Shown here: positions 1-7,499 of the stretch, piece by piece
How positions within the stretch are numbered: position 1 is the first letter of the stretch
How the letters are laid out: every line of letters starts with the position of its first letter
Assembly (NCBI GenBank): GCA_958370785.1
Contig: CATXKN010000002.1
Coordinates: forward strand, 124,001 to 188,000
Origin: an uncultured Collinsella sp.
GTDB lineage: Bacteria; Actinomycetota; Coriobacteriia; Coriobacteriales; Coriobacteriaceae
DNA length: 64,000 nt
Direction: 5' to 3'
Program-made: the position numbers and the translations under genes
The notes under the pieces: model-generated
The model's input: only the letters and a program-made list of their open reading frames with translations
Database searches by the model: none
Told to the model about the DNA's origin: nothing

Positions 1-2
1 TG

Positions 3-68
3 GGCGTCGAGATCGAGGTTACCCCGCTGCCTTCCGAGAAGAAGGACGAGGAGACCGACGCCGAGTAA
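3..68 (+). CDS. C-terminal end of an unidentified protein (5' part outside window)
   Basis: The window opens inside a reading frame that ends at TAA 66-68. The visible 21 residues run from GVEIEV to an acidic, charged tail (KKDEETDAE). A terminator hairpin begins 25 bases after the stop, which supports a real gene end. The visible part is too short to name the product, and the acidic tail is not diagnostic. Confidence 0.6.
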   Translation, partial: GVEIEVTPLPSEKKDEETDAE

Positions 69-93
69 ATCGGTTTGACGATCACTTGTTTAA

Positions 94-125
94 GGGATCC
101 GTCCGCAATGGACGGGTCCCTTTTT
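94..125 (+). terminator. Rho-independent terminator
   Basis: An 11-bp stem (GGGATCCGTCC with GGACGGGTCCC, one G-T wobble) and a 5-nt loop are followed by TTTTT. It closes the transcript of the truncated gene at the left edge and separates it from rnpB. Confidence 0.9.
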
Positions 126-410
126 GCATTTGTTGCTGAGGTACGCGATGCTGCCCGTGCGCAATGCTGCCCTGGCTGTTCGCAGACTATTGGGTTGTCG
201 GTGCATGAAAAATGCCGACATCCCGCCTCGGGGAGGAGGCGGGAACGCACCGAGTAGACGGAGGGGTGCGGAGCGCGGTCGCGTCTCGACTGACGACGTT
301 GCCCATCGACGACTCTATTGTACTGCATAGCGCGGTTCTTGGTTTATCGTGTCGAACGCTTGTGTTGTGCCATTGCCTGCGGCAACGGTGTGCTACACTC
401 TTGCACTGCT
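126..410 (+). promoter_or_regulatory. Upstream region of rnpB with candidate promoter
   Basis: This 285-nt stretch has no convincing gene. A TACACT -10 element at 394-399 lies about 10 bases before the predicted RNase P RNA 5' end, and CATTGC at 371-376 sits 17 bases before it as a weak -35. A GC-rich hairpin at 221-244 (TCCCGCCT with AGGCGGGA) has no T-tract and no assigned role. Confidence 0.45.
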
Positions 411-766
411 GAGTGGGCCAGACGGTCGCGCGATGTGCTGCTTGCAGTACGCGTGAGGAAAGTCCGGGCTCCAGAGGGCGGGATGCCGGCTAACGGCCGG
501 GCGGAGTGATCCGACGGAAAGCGCCGCAGAAAAGAAGACTCCCACCTGCGCCGCAAGGCGTAAAGGGAAAAGCTGAAACGGTGGTGTAAGAGACCACCAG
601 CGTCGTGGCAACACGGCGGCTTGGCAAGCCCCATCCGGAGCAAGCGCGAATAGGAACGCTATGGGCCGGCCCGGTCCGCGTTCGGGTAGCGTGCGTGGAG
701 CTGCACGGTAACGTGCAGATAAGATAAATGACCGTTCACGACAGAACCCGGCTTATAGGCCCACTC
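411..766 (+). ncRNA. rnpB: RNase P RNA (bacterial type A)
   Basis: This is the catalytic RNA of RNase P, which removes 5' leaders from pre-tRNAs. The ends pair through the P1 helix GAGTGGGCC (411-419) with GGCCCACTC (758-766). Universal core blocks are visible: GAGGAAAGTCCGGGC at about 456-470, AGGGTGAAA-like joining segments, and the 3' core ending ACAGAACCCGGCTTATAGG at about 741-759. The length of about 356 nt fits an actinobacterial type A RNA. The true 5' end may lie a few bases upstream of 411. Confidence 0.95.
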
Positions 767-786
767 AGCAACTATGTTGACGCTGC

Positions 787-885
787 GAACCCGTCAGCGC
801 GGCAATCTGCCTTTCAAGCCTTCGGGCATGACCATAAGGTCAATGCCCTCGTCTTTCAAGGCACCTTGCTCGCGCTGACGGGTTC
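787..885 (+). repeat. 99-nt long imperfect hairpin downstream of rnpB
   Basis: A perfect 15-bp inverted repeat (787-801 with 871-885, core CCGTCAGCGCG) encloses further nested pairing: 802-805 with 866-869, 808-813 with 858-863, 824-829 with 843-848, and a terminal stem 830-833/838-841 closing an ATAA loop. No T-tract follows, so it is not a classical terminator. It may be a small RNA, an RNA processing signal or a palindromic insertion. Confidence 0.6.
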
Positions 886-1046
886 TCGCTTTCGTTTACG
901 GAATCATCGGCGGTTCCGTTCTTGGCAACTCGCTGTTTTTGCCTGGTCATTGGCGTTGCCGTTCTATTTACTGGGATTATCGGTACGGTCTTTGCCGTAT
1001 TATTGAGGCTGTTTGTTGCTGCGCTTTATTCTGTTGAGGGGCTTTG

Positions 1047-1682
1047 TTGGACAGCTATTTTACTCTGCAATCGAATATTGAGGCTTCGGGCGAGTTTGTG
1101 GACCGCAAGAGTCGGTTTATTGCTCAGCTGGTCCATATTGAGTCCGAGGATGAGGCGAATGCCTTTATCGAGATGGTTCGCAAGCGTCATTATGACGCTC
1201 GGCATAATGTTCCCGCGTGGATTTTGGTCGATGGACGCGAGCGCCAGAGCGATGATGGTGAGCCGAGCCGCACGAGCGGTATGCCGACGCTCGAGGTGCT
1301 GCGTGGCGCGGGGCTCAAAAATGTTTGCTGCGTAGTGACGCGCTATTTTGGTGGCACGCTGTTGGGGCCTGGTGGCTTGGTGCGCGCCTATACCGCGGCG
1401 ACGCAGGCGGCGGTGGCCGCGGCTCAGGAGGCCGGGCAGATCGTCGAGATGACAAGCGTCGTGCCGGTTGACGTGTATGTGGCCTATCCACAGTATGAGC
1501 AGGTGCTTCGCTTGGCGCAGGATTCGGGTGCCAAGGTTTCGGATACCGATTACGCGGATACCGTTACACTTCACTTGGTGTTTAAGGCGGGGGAGCAGGA
1601 GCCATTTTGCGCCAAGATGCGCGAGCTTATGGCGGGACGCGAGGAGATCGAGGTCGGCGCTCCCGAATTTGCCGAGTTCTGA
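1047..1682 (+). CDS. yigZ: YigZ/IMPACT family protein
   Basis: The protein has about 211 residues, the usual YigZ size. The N-terminal half carries the UPF0029/IMPACT core: SRFIAQLVHI, then the DARHNVPAW and DDGEPSRTSGMPTLEVL segments, then VTRYFGGTLLGPGGLVRAYTAA, which is diagnostic of the family. The C-terminal part resembles the small DUF1949 domain. The family is linked to translation or proline-dipeptide metabolism in bacteria, but its biochemical role is not settled. There is no ATG; two adjacent TTG codons (1044 and 1047) follow the GAGGGG ribosome site at 1035-1040. 1047 gives the better spacing. The gene converges on the next one across a shared terminator. Confidence 0.88.
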   Translation: MDSYFTLQSNIEASGEFVDRKSRFIAQLVHIESEDEANAFIEMVRKRHYDARHNVPAWILVDGRERQSDDGEPSRTSGMPTLEVLRGAGLKNVCCVVTRYFGGTLLGPGGLVRAYTAATQAAVAAAQEAGQIVEMTSVVPVDVYVAYPQYEQVLRLAQDSGAKVSDTDYADTVTLHLVFKAGEQEPFCAKMRELMAGREEIEVGAPEFAEF

Positions 1683-1685
1683 CGG

Positions 1686-1737
1686 CGACGGCCGGCGTGC
1701 TTTTGGATGGATTCCAAGCGCGCCGGCCGTCGTTTTT
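1686..1737 (+). terminator. Terminator between convergent genes
   Basis: CGACGGCCGGCG (1686-1697) pairs with CGCCGGCCGTCG (1721-1732) and TTTTT follows. It lies between the yigZ stop and the stop of the convergent gene on the other strand, so it can serve the plus-strand transcript and possibly both. Confidence 0.85.
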
Positions 1738-1750
1738 CTGTTGCTGCCGT

Positions 1751-2197
1751 TTACTCGGCGAGCTGCTTTAGCACATCGCAGGCGATCTCGATGGCATCGT
1801 CGATGCAACTGGGGCAGCTGCGGAGCGGACCCTTATCCGATCCGATGCCCTTGAGCGTGCCGCAGACGGTCGTCGTGTTCTTCTCGCCAAAACGCTTGGC
1901 GATTTCGCGCGACAGCTTGTAGGTCTGGCCCTTGGTCTTGGGGTTTTCCATGCCGTCGCTCATCACGAAGCCCATGATGGCCACGGCGCCCGAGATAGCA
2001 CCGCAGGTCTCGGTCATGCCACCCATGCCGGCACCAAAGCCCTCGGTGAGGGTAAAGGCGATCTGGGGGTCGAGTCCGACGGCAGGCGCGAGGGTGCAGG
2101 CGACGGCCTGGGCGCAGTTAAAGCCGCGGGCGTGGTATTCGGCAGCCTGAGCCTGACAGGCGTTGATGTCGAGCTGGGCCGTATCGATTTGCTTCAT
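1751..2197 (-). CDS. C_GCAxxG_C_C family redox-type protein
   Basis: This 148-residue protein has spaced cysteine motifs typical of the C_GCAxxG_C_C family: GFNCAQA near residue 26, then GAGMGGMTETCGAISGA, VCGTLKG and CPSCIDDA near the end. Members are small anaerobe proteins thought to bind a metal cluster or act in redox chemistry. No precise reaction is established. The start at 2197 is set by AAGGAG eight bases upstream. The frame stays open another 82 codons upstream, but that part looks non-coding. It is divergent from metY. Confidence 0.85.
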   Translation of the reverse strand: MKQIDTAQLDINACQAQAAEYHARGFNCAQAVACTLAPAVGLDPQIAFTLTEGFGAGMGGMTETCGAISGAVAIMGFVMSDGMENPKTKGQTYKLSREIAKRFGEKNTTTVCGTLKGIGSDKGPLRSCPSCIDDAIEIACDVLKQLAE

Positions 2198-2426
2198 CGT
2201 TGTCTCCTTGGTTACGGTGTACTCGCCTATGGTACCCGTGACGGTGCATGTAATCATCGAGAGCTTCATGGATGCCTCATTTTTATCTATGGAGCAAATG
2301 CCTAAGGCTGAGACGAATGCCCCTGATTCATTTGTTCCATAACCTACCTTGGGGATGGGTTGAGAGGGGTGCAGGGTAGCGGTATCGTGAACCGAATAAA
2401 ACGTAACCCAGGCAAGGGAGCTAGAT

Positions 2427-3710
2427 ATGAACGAGCAGACCATCGGTACTACATGTGTTCAGGGCGGCTATCACCCGGGAGATGCCGAGCCGCGCCAGGT
2501 GCCCATCTACCAGTCCACCACGTGGAAGTACGACACGTCGGAGCACATGGGCAAGCTGTTTGACCTAGAGGAGTCGGGCTATTTCTACAGCCGTCTGCAG
2601 AACCCCACGTGCGATTTGGTTGCCGCCAAGATCTGCGAGATGGAGGGCGGCACCGCTGCGATGCTCACGAGCTCGGGCATGGCGGCGAATTTCCTCGCGA
2701 TCTTTAACGTAGCCGGTGCCGGCGATCACGTGGTCGCGAGCTCTGCCATCTACGGCGGTACCTACAACCTGCTCGCCCATACTATGGAGCGCATGGGTTT
2801 GACCTGCACGTTCGTTGCCCCCGACTGCTCCGACGAGGAGCTCGAGGCAGCCTTTGAGCCCAATACTAAGCTCGTCTTTGGCGAGACGATTGCCAACCCC
2901 GCCCTTGCCGTGCTCGATATTGAGCGCTTTGCCAAGGCCGCGCACGACCACGGCGTACCGCTGATGGTCGACAACACCTTCCCGACGCCCGTGATGTGCC
3001 GTCCCTTTGAGTGGGGCGCCGACATCGTCACGCACTCCACCACTAAGTACATGGATGGCCATGCGGCCTACCTGGGTGGCGTGATCGTCGATCACGGCCA
3101 GTTTGACTGGATGGCCCATGCGGACAAGTTCCCGGGTCTCACCACGCCCGACGAGAGCTATCACGGCGTGACCTATGCCGAGAAGTTCGGTCGCGAGGGT
3201 GCCTTCATTACCAAGGCAACCGCGCAGCTCATGCGTGACCTCGGCCCCATGCAGAACCCTCAGGCGGCCTTCTTCCTGAACAGCTCGCTCGAGAGCCTTC
3301 ATGTGCGCATGCCGCGTCATTGCGAGAACGGCCTGGCCGTTGCCAAGTTCCTGCAGAACCATCCCAAGGTGCGCTTCGTGAGCTATCCGGGCCTGGAAGG
3401 CGATAAGTACTATGACATGGCTCAGAAGTACATGCCCAACGGTACCTGCGGCGTTGTGAGCTTTGGCTTTAACGGTGGTCGCGCGGCGGCCGAGACCTTT
3501 ATGAAGAGCCTCAAGCTCGCCCAGATCGCCACGCATGTGGCCGACGCCCGCACTTGCTGCCTGCATCCCGCTAATGCCACGCATCGTCAGATGAACGATG
3601 AGGAGCTCATCGCCTGCGGCATCTCTGCCGACATGGTGCGCCTGTCGTGCGGTCTCGAGGATACGGCCGACCTGATTGCCGACCTTGAGCAGGCGCTTGC
3701 GCAGTGCTAG
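2427..3710 (+). CDS. metY: O-acetylhomoserine sulfhydrylase (aminocarboxypropyltransferase)
   Basis: A PLP enzyme of the Cys/Met metabolism fold that makes homocysteine from O-acetylhomoserine and sulfide in the cytoplasm. The 427-residue length is normal for MetY. The family hallmarks are YSRLQNPT near residue 55, SSGMAAN near 82, the VDNTFPTP aspartate segment, and the PLP-binding lysine K207 in HSTTKYMDGH. The start ATG follows AAGGGAG. It stands alone between a divergent gene and a strong terminator. Cystathionine gamma-synthase/lyase is the nearest alternative, but the long middle insertion (DWMAHADKFPGL...) is typical of MetY. Confidence 0.93.
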   Translation: MNEQTIGTTCVQGGYHPGDAEPRQVPIYQSTTWKYDTSEHMGKLFDLEESGYFYSRLQNPTCDLVAAKICEMEGGTAAMLTSSGMAANFLAIFNVAGAGDHVVASSAIYGGTYNLLAHTMERMGLTCTFVAPDCSDEELEAAFEPNTKLVFGETIANPALAVLDIERFAKAAHDHGVPLMVDNTFPTPVMCRPFEWGADIVTHSTTKYMDGHAAYLGGVIVDHGQFDWMAHADKFPGLTTPDESYHGVTYAEKFGREGAFITKATAQLMRDLGPMQNPQAAFFLNSSLESLHVRMPRHCENGLAVAKFLQNHPKVRFVSYPGLEGDKYYDMAQKYMPNGTCGVVSFGFNGGRAAAETFMKSLKLAQIATHVADARTCCLHPANATHRQMNDEELIACGISADMVRLSCGLEDTADLIADLEQALAQC

Positions 3711-3779
3711 GCTAGCGTTCGCTTAAGGCGCCGATGCTGGTAGAGGGCTTCGGCGACCTTTCGTTCCGATTCCGTAGGC

Positions 3780-3829
3780 GGGACCCCAATCGCGGCTGTT
3801 TGCAGGCGATTGGGGCCCCGTTTTTTTTT
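3780..3829 (+). terminator. Strong Rho-independent terminator after metY
   Basis: GGGACCCCAATCGC (3780-3793) pairs with GCGATTGGGGCCCC (3806-3819) with one mismatch. A run of nine T residues follows (3821-3829). Confidence 0.95.
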
Positions 3830-3855
3830 GCGTTGGGCCACTCGAAAGGATGGAT

Positions 3856-5160
3856 ATGGAGAAAACCGCAGAGCAGCTGCGCCGCGAGCACATTGCCCTA
3901 GAGGGCGATACCCATGGCAAGAACAAGTGGGCGATTCTGTTTACCGTGCTCATCATGACGTTTATGGTGTGTCTGGATTCGACCGTCGTGACCGTGGCGC
4001 TGCCCGTGATGCAAAAGGAGCTGGGCGTGGGCCTCGATCGCATCCAGCTGGTGAGCTCGGTGTATCTGCTTGCGACGTGCGTGGCTATGTTGCCGTTTGG
4101 CCGTCTGGGCGACGTGCGCGGCAAAGTGAATGTGTTCCAGCTGGGCGTCATCGTTTTTACGGTTGGCTCGCTGCTTTGTGGCCTTTCGGCCTCGCTCGAG
4201 GTTCTTATTCTGGCACGCATTGTTCAGGGTATCGGTTGCGCGGCGGCCATGGCTAACAACATGGGCATTATCACCGAGTCGTTTCCGGCGCGCGAACGAG
4301 GCCGTGCCATGGGTATTCTCGCGACTTTCGTGGCCCTCGGCATGATGTGTGGCCCCGTGCTCGGCGGTATGCTGGTGGCAAGCTTTCCTTGGGAGAGCAT
4401 CTTCCTCATCAACCTGCCCATTGGCGTCATCTCGTTTATCGTGGGGCTTTACACACTGCCGCATGTTAAGCCGGAGGCCGGCGAGCGCCCCATGTCGTTG
4501 GCGGAGGCCGCGCGTCGCTGCTTTGCTAATTCGGCCTTCACCATCAACCTTGCCTGTATGCTCATCGTGTTCGTTGGCATTGGCGCATCCGAGTTTATTT
4601 TGCCGTTCTATTTTCAGGATGCGCATGGGTTTGGTTCCGACATCTCGGGCCTGCTCTTTTTGGCGCTGCCGATGGTGAATGCCTTTATCGGCCCTCTTTC
4701 GGGTACGGTTTCGGACCGTGTTGGCTGCGAGGGCCCCACGGCGGTCGGCCTGGGAGTGTACGTGTGCGGTCTTTTTGCGGTAAGCACACTCGACGAGCAC
4801 TCTTCCATCCCTGTGATCGTGTGCTGTGCCGCGTTTATGTCGTGCGGCACGTCGATTTTCCAGAGCCCCAATAACTCGCTGTATATGGGCTCGGCTCCGC
4901 GCGAGGCGCTCGGCTTTGCGGGCAGCTTGGGCAGTTTGGCGCGCTACGCCGGCATGGCACTCGGCATTACGGTGGCATCGAATATCTTGTATGGGCAGAT
5001 GAGTGTGGCGATGGGCGAGGCCGTGACTAGTTTTGTTGCAGGACGTCCGGATGTGTTCCTGTTCGGCTTTCGCTCGGTGTTCTACGTGCTCATGGCTGTG
5101 GCCGCTGTGGGCTTTGCGCTCGCTATGGTGCGTTTGGTGAGGATGCGCGCCCGCCATTAG
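3856..5160 (+). CDS. MFS drug:H+ antiporter (EmrB/QacA, DHA2-like)
   Basis: A hydrophobic transporter of about 434 residues, probably an inner-membrane proton-coupled exporter of drugs or metabolites. The first membrane helix carries LDSTVVTVALPVMQ, the DHA2 motif D1. The loop motif GRLGDVRGK (motif A) is near residue 80, RIVQGIGCA (motif B) near 118, and a proline/glycine-rich motif C (LGMMCGPVLGGML) near 155. The length suggests 12 to 14 helices. ATG 3856 is preferred over ATG 3850 because AAAGG at 3845-3849 directly abuts the latter. The substrate cannot be read from the sequence. Confidence 0.85.
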   Translation: MEKTAEQLRREHIALEGDTHGKNKWAILFTVLIMTFMVCLDSTVVTVALPVMQKELGVGLDRIQLVSSVYLLATCVAMLPFGRLGDVRGKVNVFQLGVIVFTVGSLLCGLSASLEVLILARIVQGIGCAAAMANNMGIITESFPARERGRAMGILATFVALGMMCGPVLGGMLVASFPWESIFLINLPIGVISFIVGLYTLPHVKPEAGERPMSLAEAARRCFANSAFTINLACMLIVFVGIGASEFILPFYFQDAHGFGSDISGLLFLALPMVNAFIGPLSGTVSDRVGCEGPTAVGLGVYVCGLFAVSTLDEHSSIPVIVCCAAFMSCGTSIFQSPNNSLYMGSAPREALGFAGSLGSLARYAGMALGITVASNILYGQMSVAMGEAVTSFVAGRPDVFLFGFRSVFYVLMAVAAVGFALAMVRLVRMRARH

Positions 5161-5319
5161 CTTGTGGTGGCAGGCTTGCCACGAATCGGGCCTATCTACT
5201 GGTCTTGCAGCTTTATGGTGCGATGCGGCTTGTGGGGCGGGCGGGGGTCGGTCCGTGGTAGACTATCGAACAACGTTTATTAATCGCGCGGTATCGTTGC
5301 CGCGAGAAGGGGTTGCGCC

Positions 5320-5898
5320 ATGCAGGAGCTTGAGGATCGTATTCGCCATGACGGCATCGTAAAGGCCGGTAACGTCCTTAAGGTTGATGCCTTCCTCAAC
5401 CACCAGTGCGACGTTGAGCTGTTCGACCACATGGGTGCCGAGTGGGCCCGTCTGTTCGAGGGTGTCGAGATCAACAAGATCCTGACGATCGAGGCTTCGG
5501 GCATTGGCATGGCTTGCATCGCAGCTCAGCATTTTGGTGGCGTGCCGGTGGTCTTTGCCAAGAAGGCACAGTCCATCAACCTCGACGGCGAGCAGTATGC
5601 CACGACCATCTACTCCTTTACCAAGCAGAAGGAGTACCCGGTTATCGTGGGCAAGCGCTTCCTGTCCGAGGGCGACAAGGTCCTGATTATCGACGACTTT
5701 TTGGCCAACGGTTGCGCGCTCGAGGGCCTTATTAAGATCTGCGAGGCCGCGGGTGCCGAGGTTGCCGGCATCGGCATTGCCGTGGAGAAGGGCTTCCAGG
5801 GCGGTGGCGATAAGCTCCGCGAGCGCGGCTTCCGCGTTGAGAGCCTGGCCCGTATCGCCGAAATGGACTGCGAGAACGGCGAGATCACGTTCGCCTAG
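5320..5898 (+). CDS. xpt: Xanthine phosphoribosyltransferase
   Basis: A 192-residue type I phosphoribosyltransferase that converts xanthine and PRPP to XMP in purine salvage. The PRPP loop is VLIIDDFLANG near residue 126. The N-terminal MQELEDRIRHDGIVKAGNVLKVDAFLNHQ and the IEASGIGMA segment are typical of bacterial Xpt. The start follows GAGAAGGGG with normal spacing. The 159 nt upstream contain only a small hairpin (CGCGG...CCGCG near 5287-5304) and no purine riboswitch that I could fold. A palindrome with a T-tract terminates it. Confidence 0.93.
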   Translation: MQELEDRIRHDGIVKAGNVLKVDAFLNHQCDVELFDHMGAEWARLFEGVEINKILTIEASGIGMACIAAQHFGGVPVVFAKKAQSINLDGEQYATTIYSFTKQKEYPVIVGKRFLSEGDKVLIIDDFLANGCALEGLIKICEAAGAEVAGIGIAVEKGFQGGGDKLRERGFRVESLARIAEMDCENGEITFA

Positions 5899-5925
5899 GC
5901 GCGCAGCACAAGCGATTGGTATGCG

Positions 5926-5961
5926 ATGTGACAAAGGGACTGTCCCTTTGTCACATTTTTT
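5926..5961 (+). repeat. Palindromic repeat acting as terminator (GTGACAAAGGGAC type)
   Basis: A perfect 15-bp inverted repeat (ATGTGACAAAGGGAC with GTCCCTTTGTCACAT) around a single central T is followed by a T-rich run. It ends the xpt transcript. The GGGAC/GTCCC core recalls REP-like palindromes scattered in many anaerobe genomes. It shares the GGGACTGT core with the palindrome at 6372-6442. Confidence 0.85.
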
Positions 5962-5981
5962 GTATGAGGGGAGGTTTTGAT

Positions 5982-6362
5982 ATGGATGAGAACAAGATGG
6001 GATGGCGCGAGTATGCGCGCTATGCCGAGATGTCGGTCGAGGAGTTGGCACGCGATTGCGCGATACAGGTGTTTCGCGCGACGGGCCCGGGCGGACAGGG
6101 CGTGAACACGACGGACTCGGCGGTACGCATGAAGCATGGGCCCACGGGGATTGTCGTGACGGCGCGCGAGAGCCGTAGTCAGTTTCAGAATCGCAGCTGC
6201 TGTCTGCGTAAGCTACGCGCTGAGCTCGAGCGTCGCGGGCGTCCGCCGCGCCGACGTGTAAAGACCGAGGTGCCACAGCGATCGCGCCAGCGCAGGCTCA
6301 ACGACAAGCACTTCAACGCGATTAAAAAGGCCAACCGTCGCAAGCCAGGCGGGGAGGAATGA
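5982..6362 (+). CDS. Release-factor-like GGQ protein (ArfB/RF-H type)
   Basis: This protein of about 126 residues carries only the peptidyl-tRNA hydrolysis domain of class I release factors. The catalytic GGQ lies in RATGPGGQGVNTTDSAVRMKH around residue 37, followed by a basic C-terminal tail rich in Arg and Lys, as in ribosome-rescue factors that insert the tail into the mRNA channel. There is no stop-codon recognition domain. The start at 5982 is chosen for the upstream GAGGGGAGG. It probably rescues stalled ribosomes; RF-H-like repair of damaged ribosomes is an alternative, since no rtcB gene is beside it. Confidence 0.8.
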   Translation: MDENKMGWREYARYAEMSVEELARDCAIQVFRATGPGGQGVNTTDSAVRMKHGPTGIVVTARESRSQFQNRSCCLRKLRAELERRGRPPRRRVKTEVPQRSRQRRLNDKHFNAIKKANRRKPGGEE

Positions 6363-6371
6363 TCTTCTCAA

Positions 6372-6442
6372 TAAGTTGCGGTGAAATAGGGACTGTTTTG
6401 CGGCTTTTGCTGCATAAACAGTCCCTATTTCACCGCAACTTA
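6372..6442. repeat. REP-like palindrome, copy A (TTGCGGTGAAATA family)
   Basis: A perfect 26-bp inverted repeat (6372-6397 with 6417-6442) around a 19-nt loop. Arms begin TAAGTTGCGGTGAAATAG and end GGACTGTT. Two more copies with near-identical arms occur at 30471-30540 and 31755-31820. It sits between convergent genes and has no coding content. Confidence 0.9.
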
Positions 6443-6449
6443 GGTGGGG

Positions 6450-7412
6450 TTAGCGGGTTGGGTGCCAGACCTCGAGGACGGCGGGAAGGACGTCGACCTC
6501 GATGCGTGAGGCGACGACGGGCTCGCCGTCGGCCTGGATGGGGTAGTCGGGCTCCTTAAAGGTAAGCGCGGCATGGCGACAGCGGCGCATGCGAACCGGT
6601 GGCAGCTTGGTGTGGTGGCCATCTTTGGCCGAAAGGAACATGGGCAGGGCAACCGCACGGGGAACGGGACCGCAGGCGTAGCAGACGTCGAGCATGCCGT
6701 CGCAGGGGTCGGCATCGGGGCAGATGCGATAGCCCGAGCCATAGGTGGGCCCCAGCTGAATCGCCATGATGATCGCCCTCACGCGCTCGGCGGGCGCGCC
6801 GTCAAAGCTCACCGTCATGGGGTAGTTGCGGTAGCGCAGGCCAAACTGCTCAAGTCCCGAGAGGGTGTAGAGCGGAGCGCCGGCGAGCCCCGTCTTTTTT
6901 CGCAGCTCGGTGGTGCCCAGGCCGATGGCGGCATCGATACCGACCGAAAGCGTCTGGTCGTAGTACTCAACGGCAGCCTCGCCGCTGCCGCTCGCAGGGC
7001 GCCACGAGCGAATGCGCCCGATGTCCTGACGCTGCAGCTCGCAGGTGAGCAGCGCGCCAAAATCTTTGCCGGAGAAATCGTCGATACCGAGCGTTTGGGC
7101 AAAATCGTTGCCGGAGCCCACGGGTAGGACGGCAAGGGCGGGACGGACCGCCTCATCCTGCGTCATGAGTCCATTGACGACCTCGTGGATCACGCCGTCG
7201 CCGCCGAGTGCGATAACCGTGCGGTAGCCCCGGGCCTGTGCGGCCAGTTCCTTGGCATGTCCCATGCGCTCGGTCAGCACCAGGTCAAACTGGGATGAGC
7301 GCGCGGTCATGTCCAAAAAGCGCTGCAGGCGCTCGGCAACTTCGCGCGCCGCACCAGACTGGGCGGCGGGGTTGGCGATGATGAGCGTGCGACCAAAATC
7401 AGTTGCGTGCAT
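6450..7412 (-). CDS. Diacylglycerol kinase family lipid kinase (DgkB/YegS-like)
   Basis: The 320-residue protein has the DAGK catalytic fold. The nucleotide-binding signature GGDGVIHEVVNGL is near residue 75, and LPVGSGNDFAQTLG lies about 30 residues later. The C-terminal half matches the YegS/DgkB beta-sandwich, ending with QADGEPVVASRIEVDVLP. It likely phosphorylates diacylglycerol or a related lipid at the membrane. ATG 7412 starts at the conserved TLIIANPAAQSG strand. An upstream in-frame extension of 24 codons lacks family features. Confidence 0.88.
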   Translation of the reverse strand: MHATDFGRTLIIANPAAQSGAAREVAERLQRFLDMTARSSQFDLVLTERMGHAKELAAQARGYRTVIALGGDGVIHEVVNGLMTQDEAVRPALAVLPVGSGNDFAQTLGIDDFSGKDFGALLTCELQRQDIGRIRSWRPASGSGEAAVEYYDQTLSVGIDAAIGLGTTELRKKTGLAGAPLYTLSGLEQFGLRYRNYPMTVSFDGAPAERVRAIIMAIQLGPTYGSGYRICPDADPCDGMLDVCYACGPVPRAVALPMFLSAKDGHHTKLPPVRMRRCRHAALTFKEPDYPIQADGEPVVASRIEVDVLPAVLEVWHPTR

Positions 7413-7499
7413 GGGGCGACTCCCGGCGTATGACGTGACAGTGCGGTCGCGCTCAGGTCGAATTGCCCCCGATTGTGGCTGCACGGCGAATATTTACGT

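Noticed and set aside
344..643. 99-codon minus-strand frame over rnpB
   Set aside because: The region is RNase P RNA by sequence and terminal pairing. No ribosome site and no motif.
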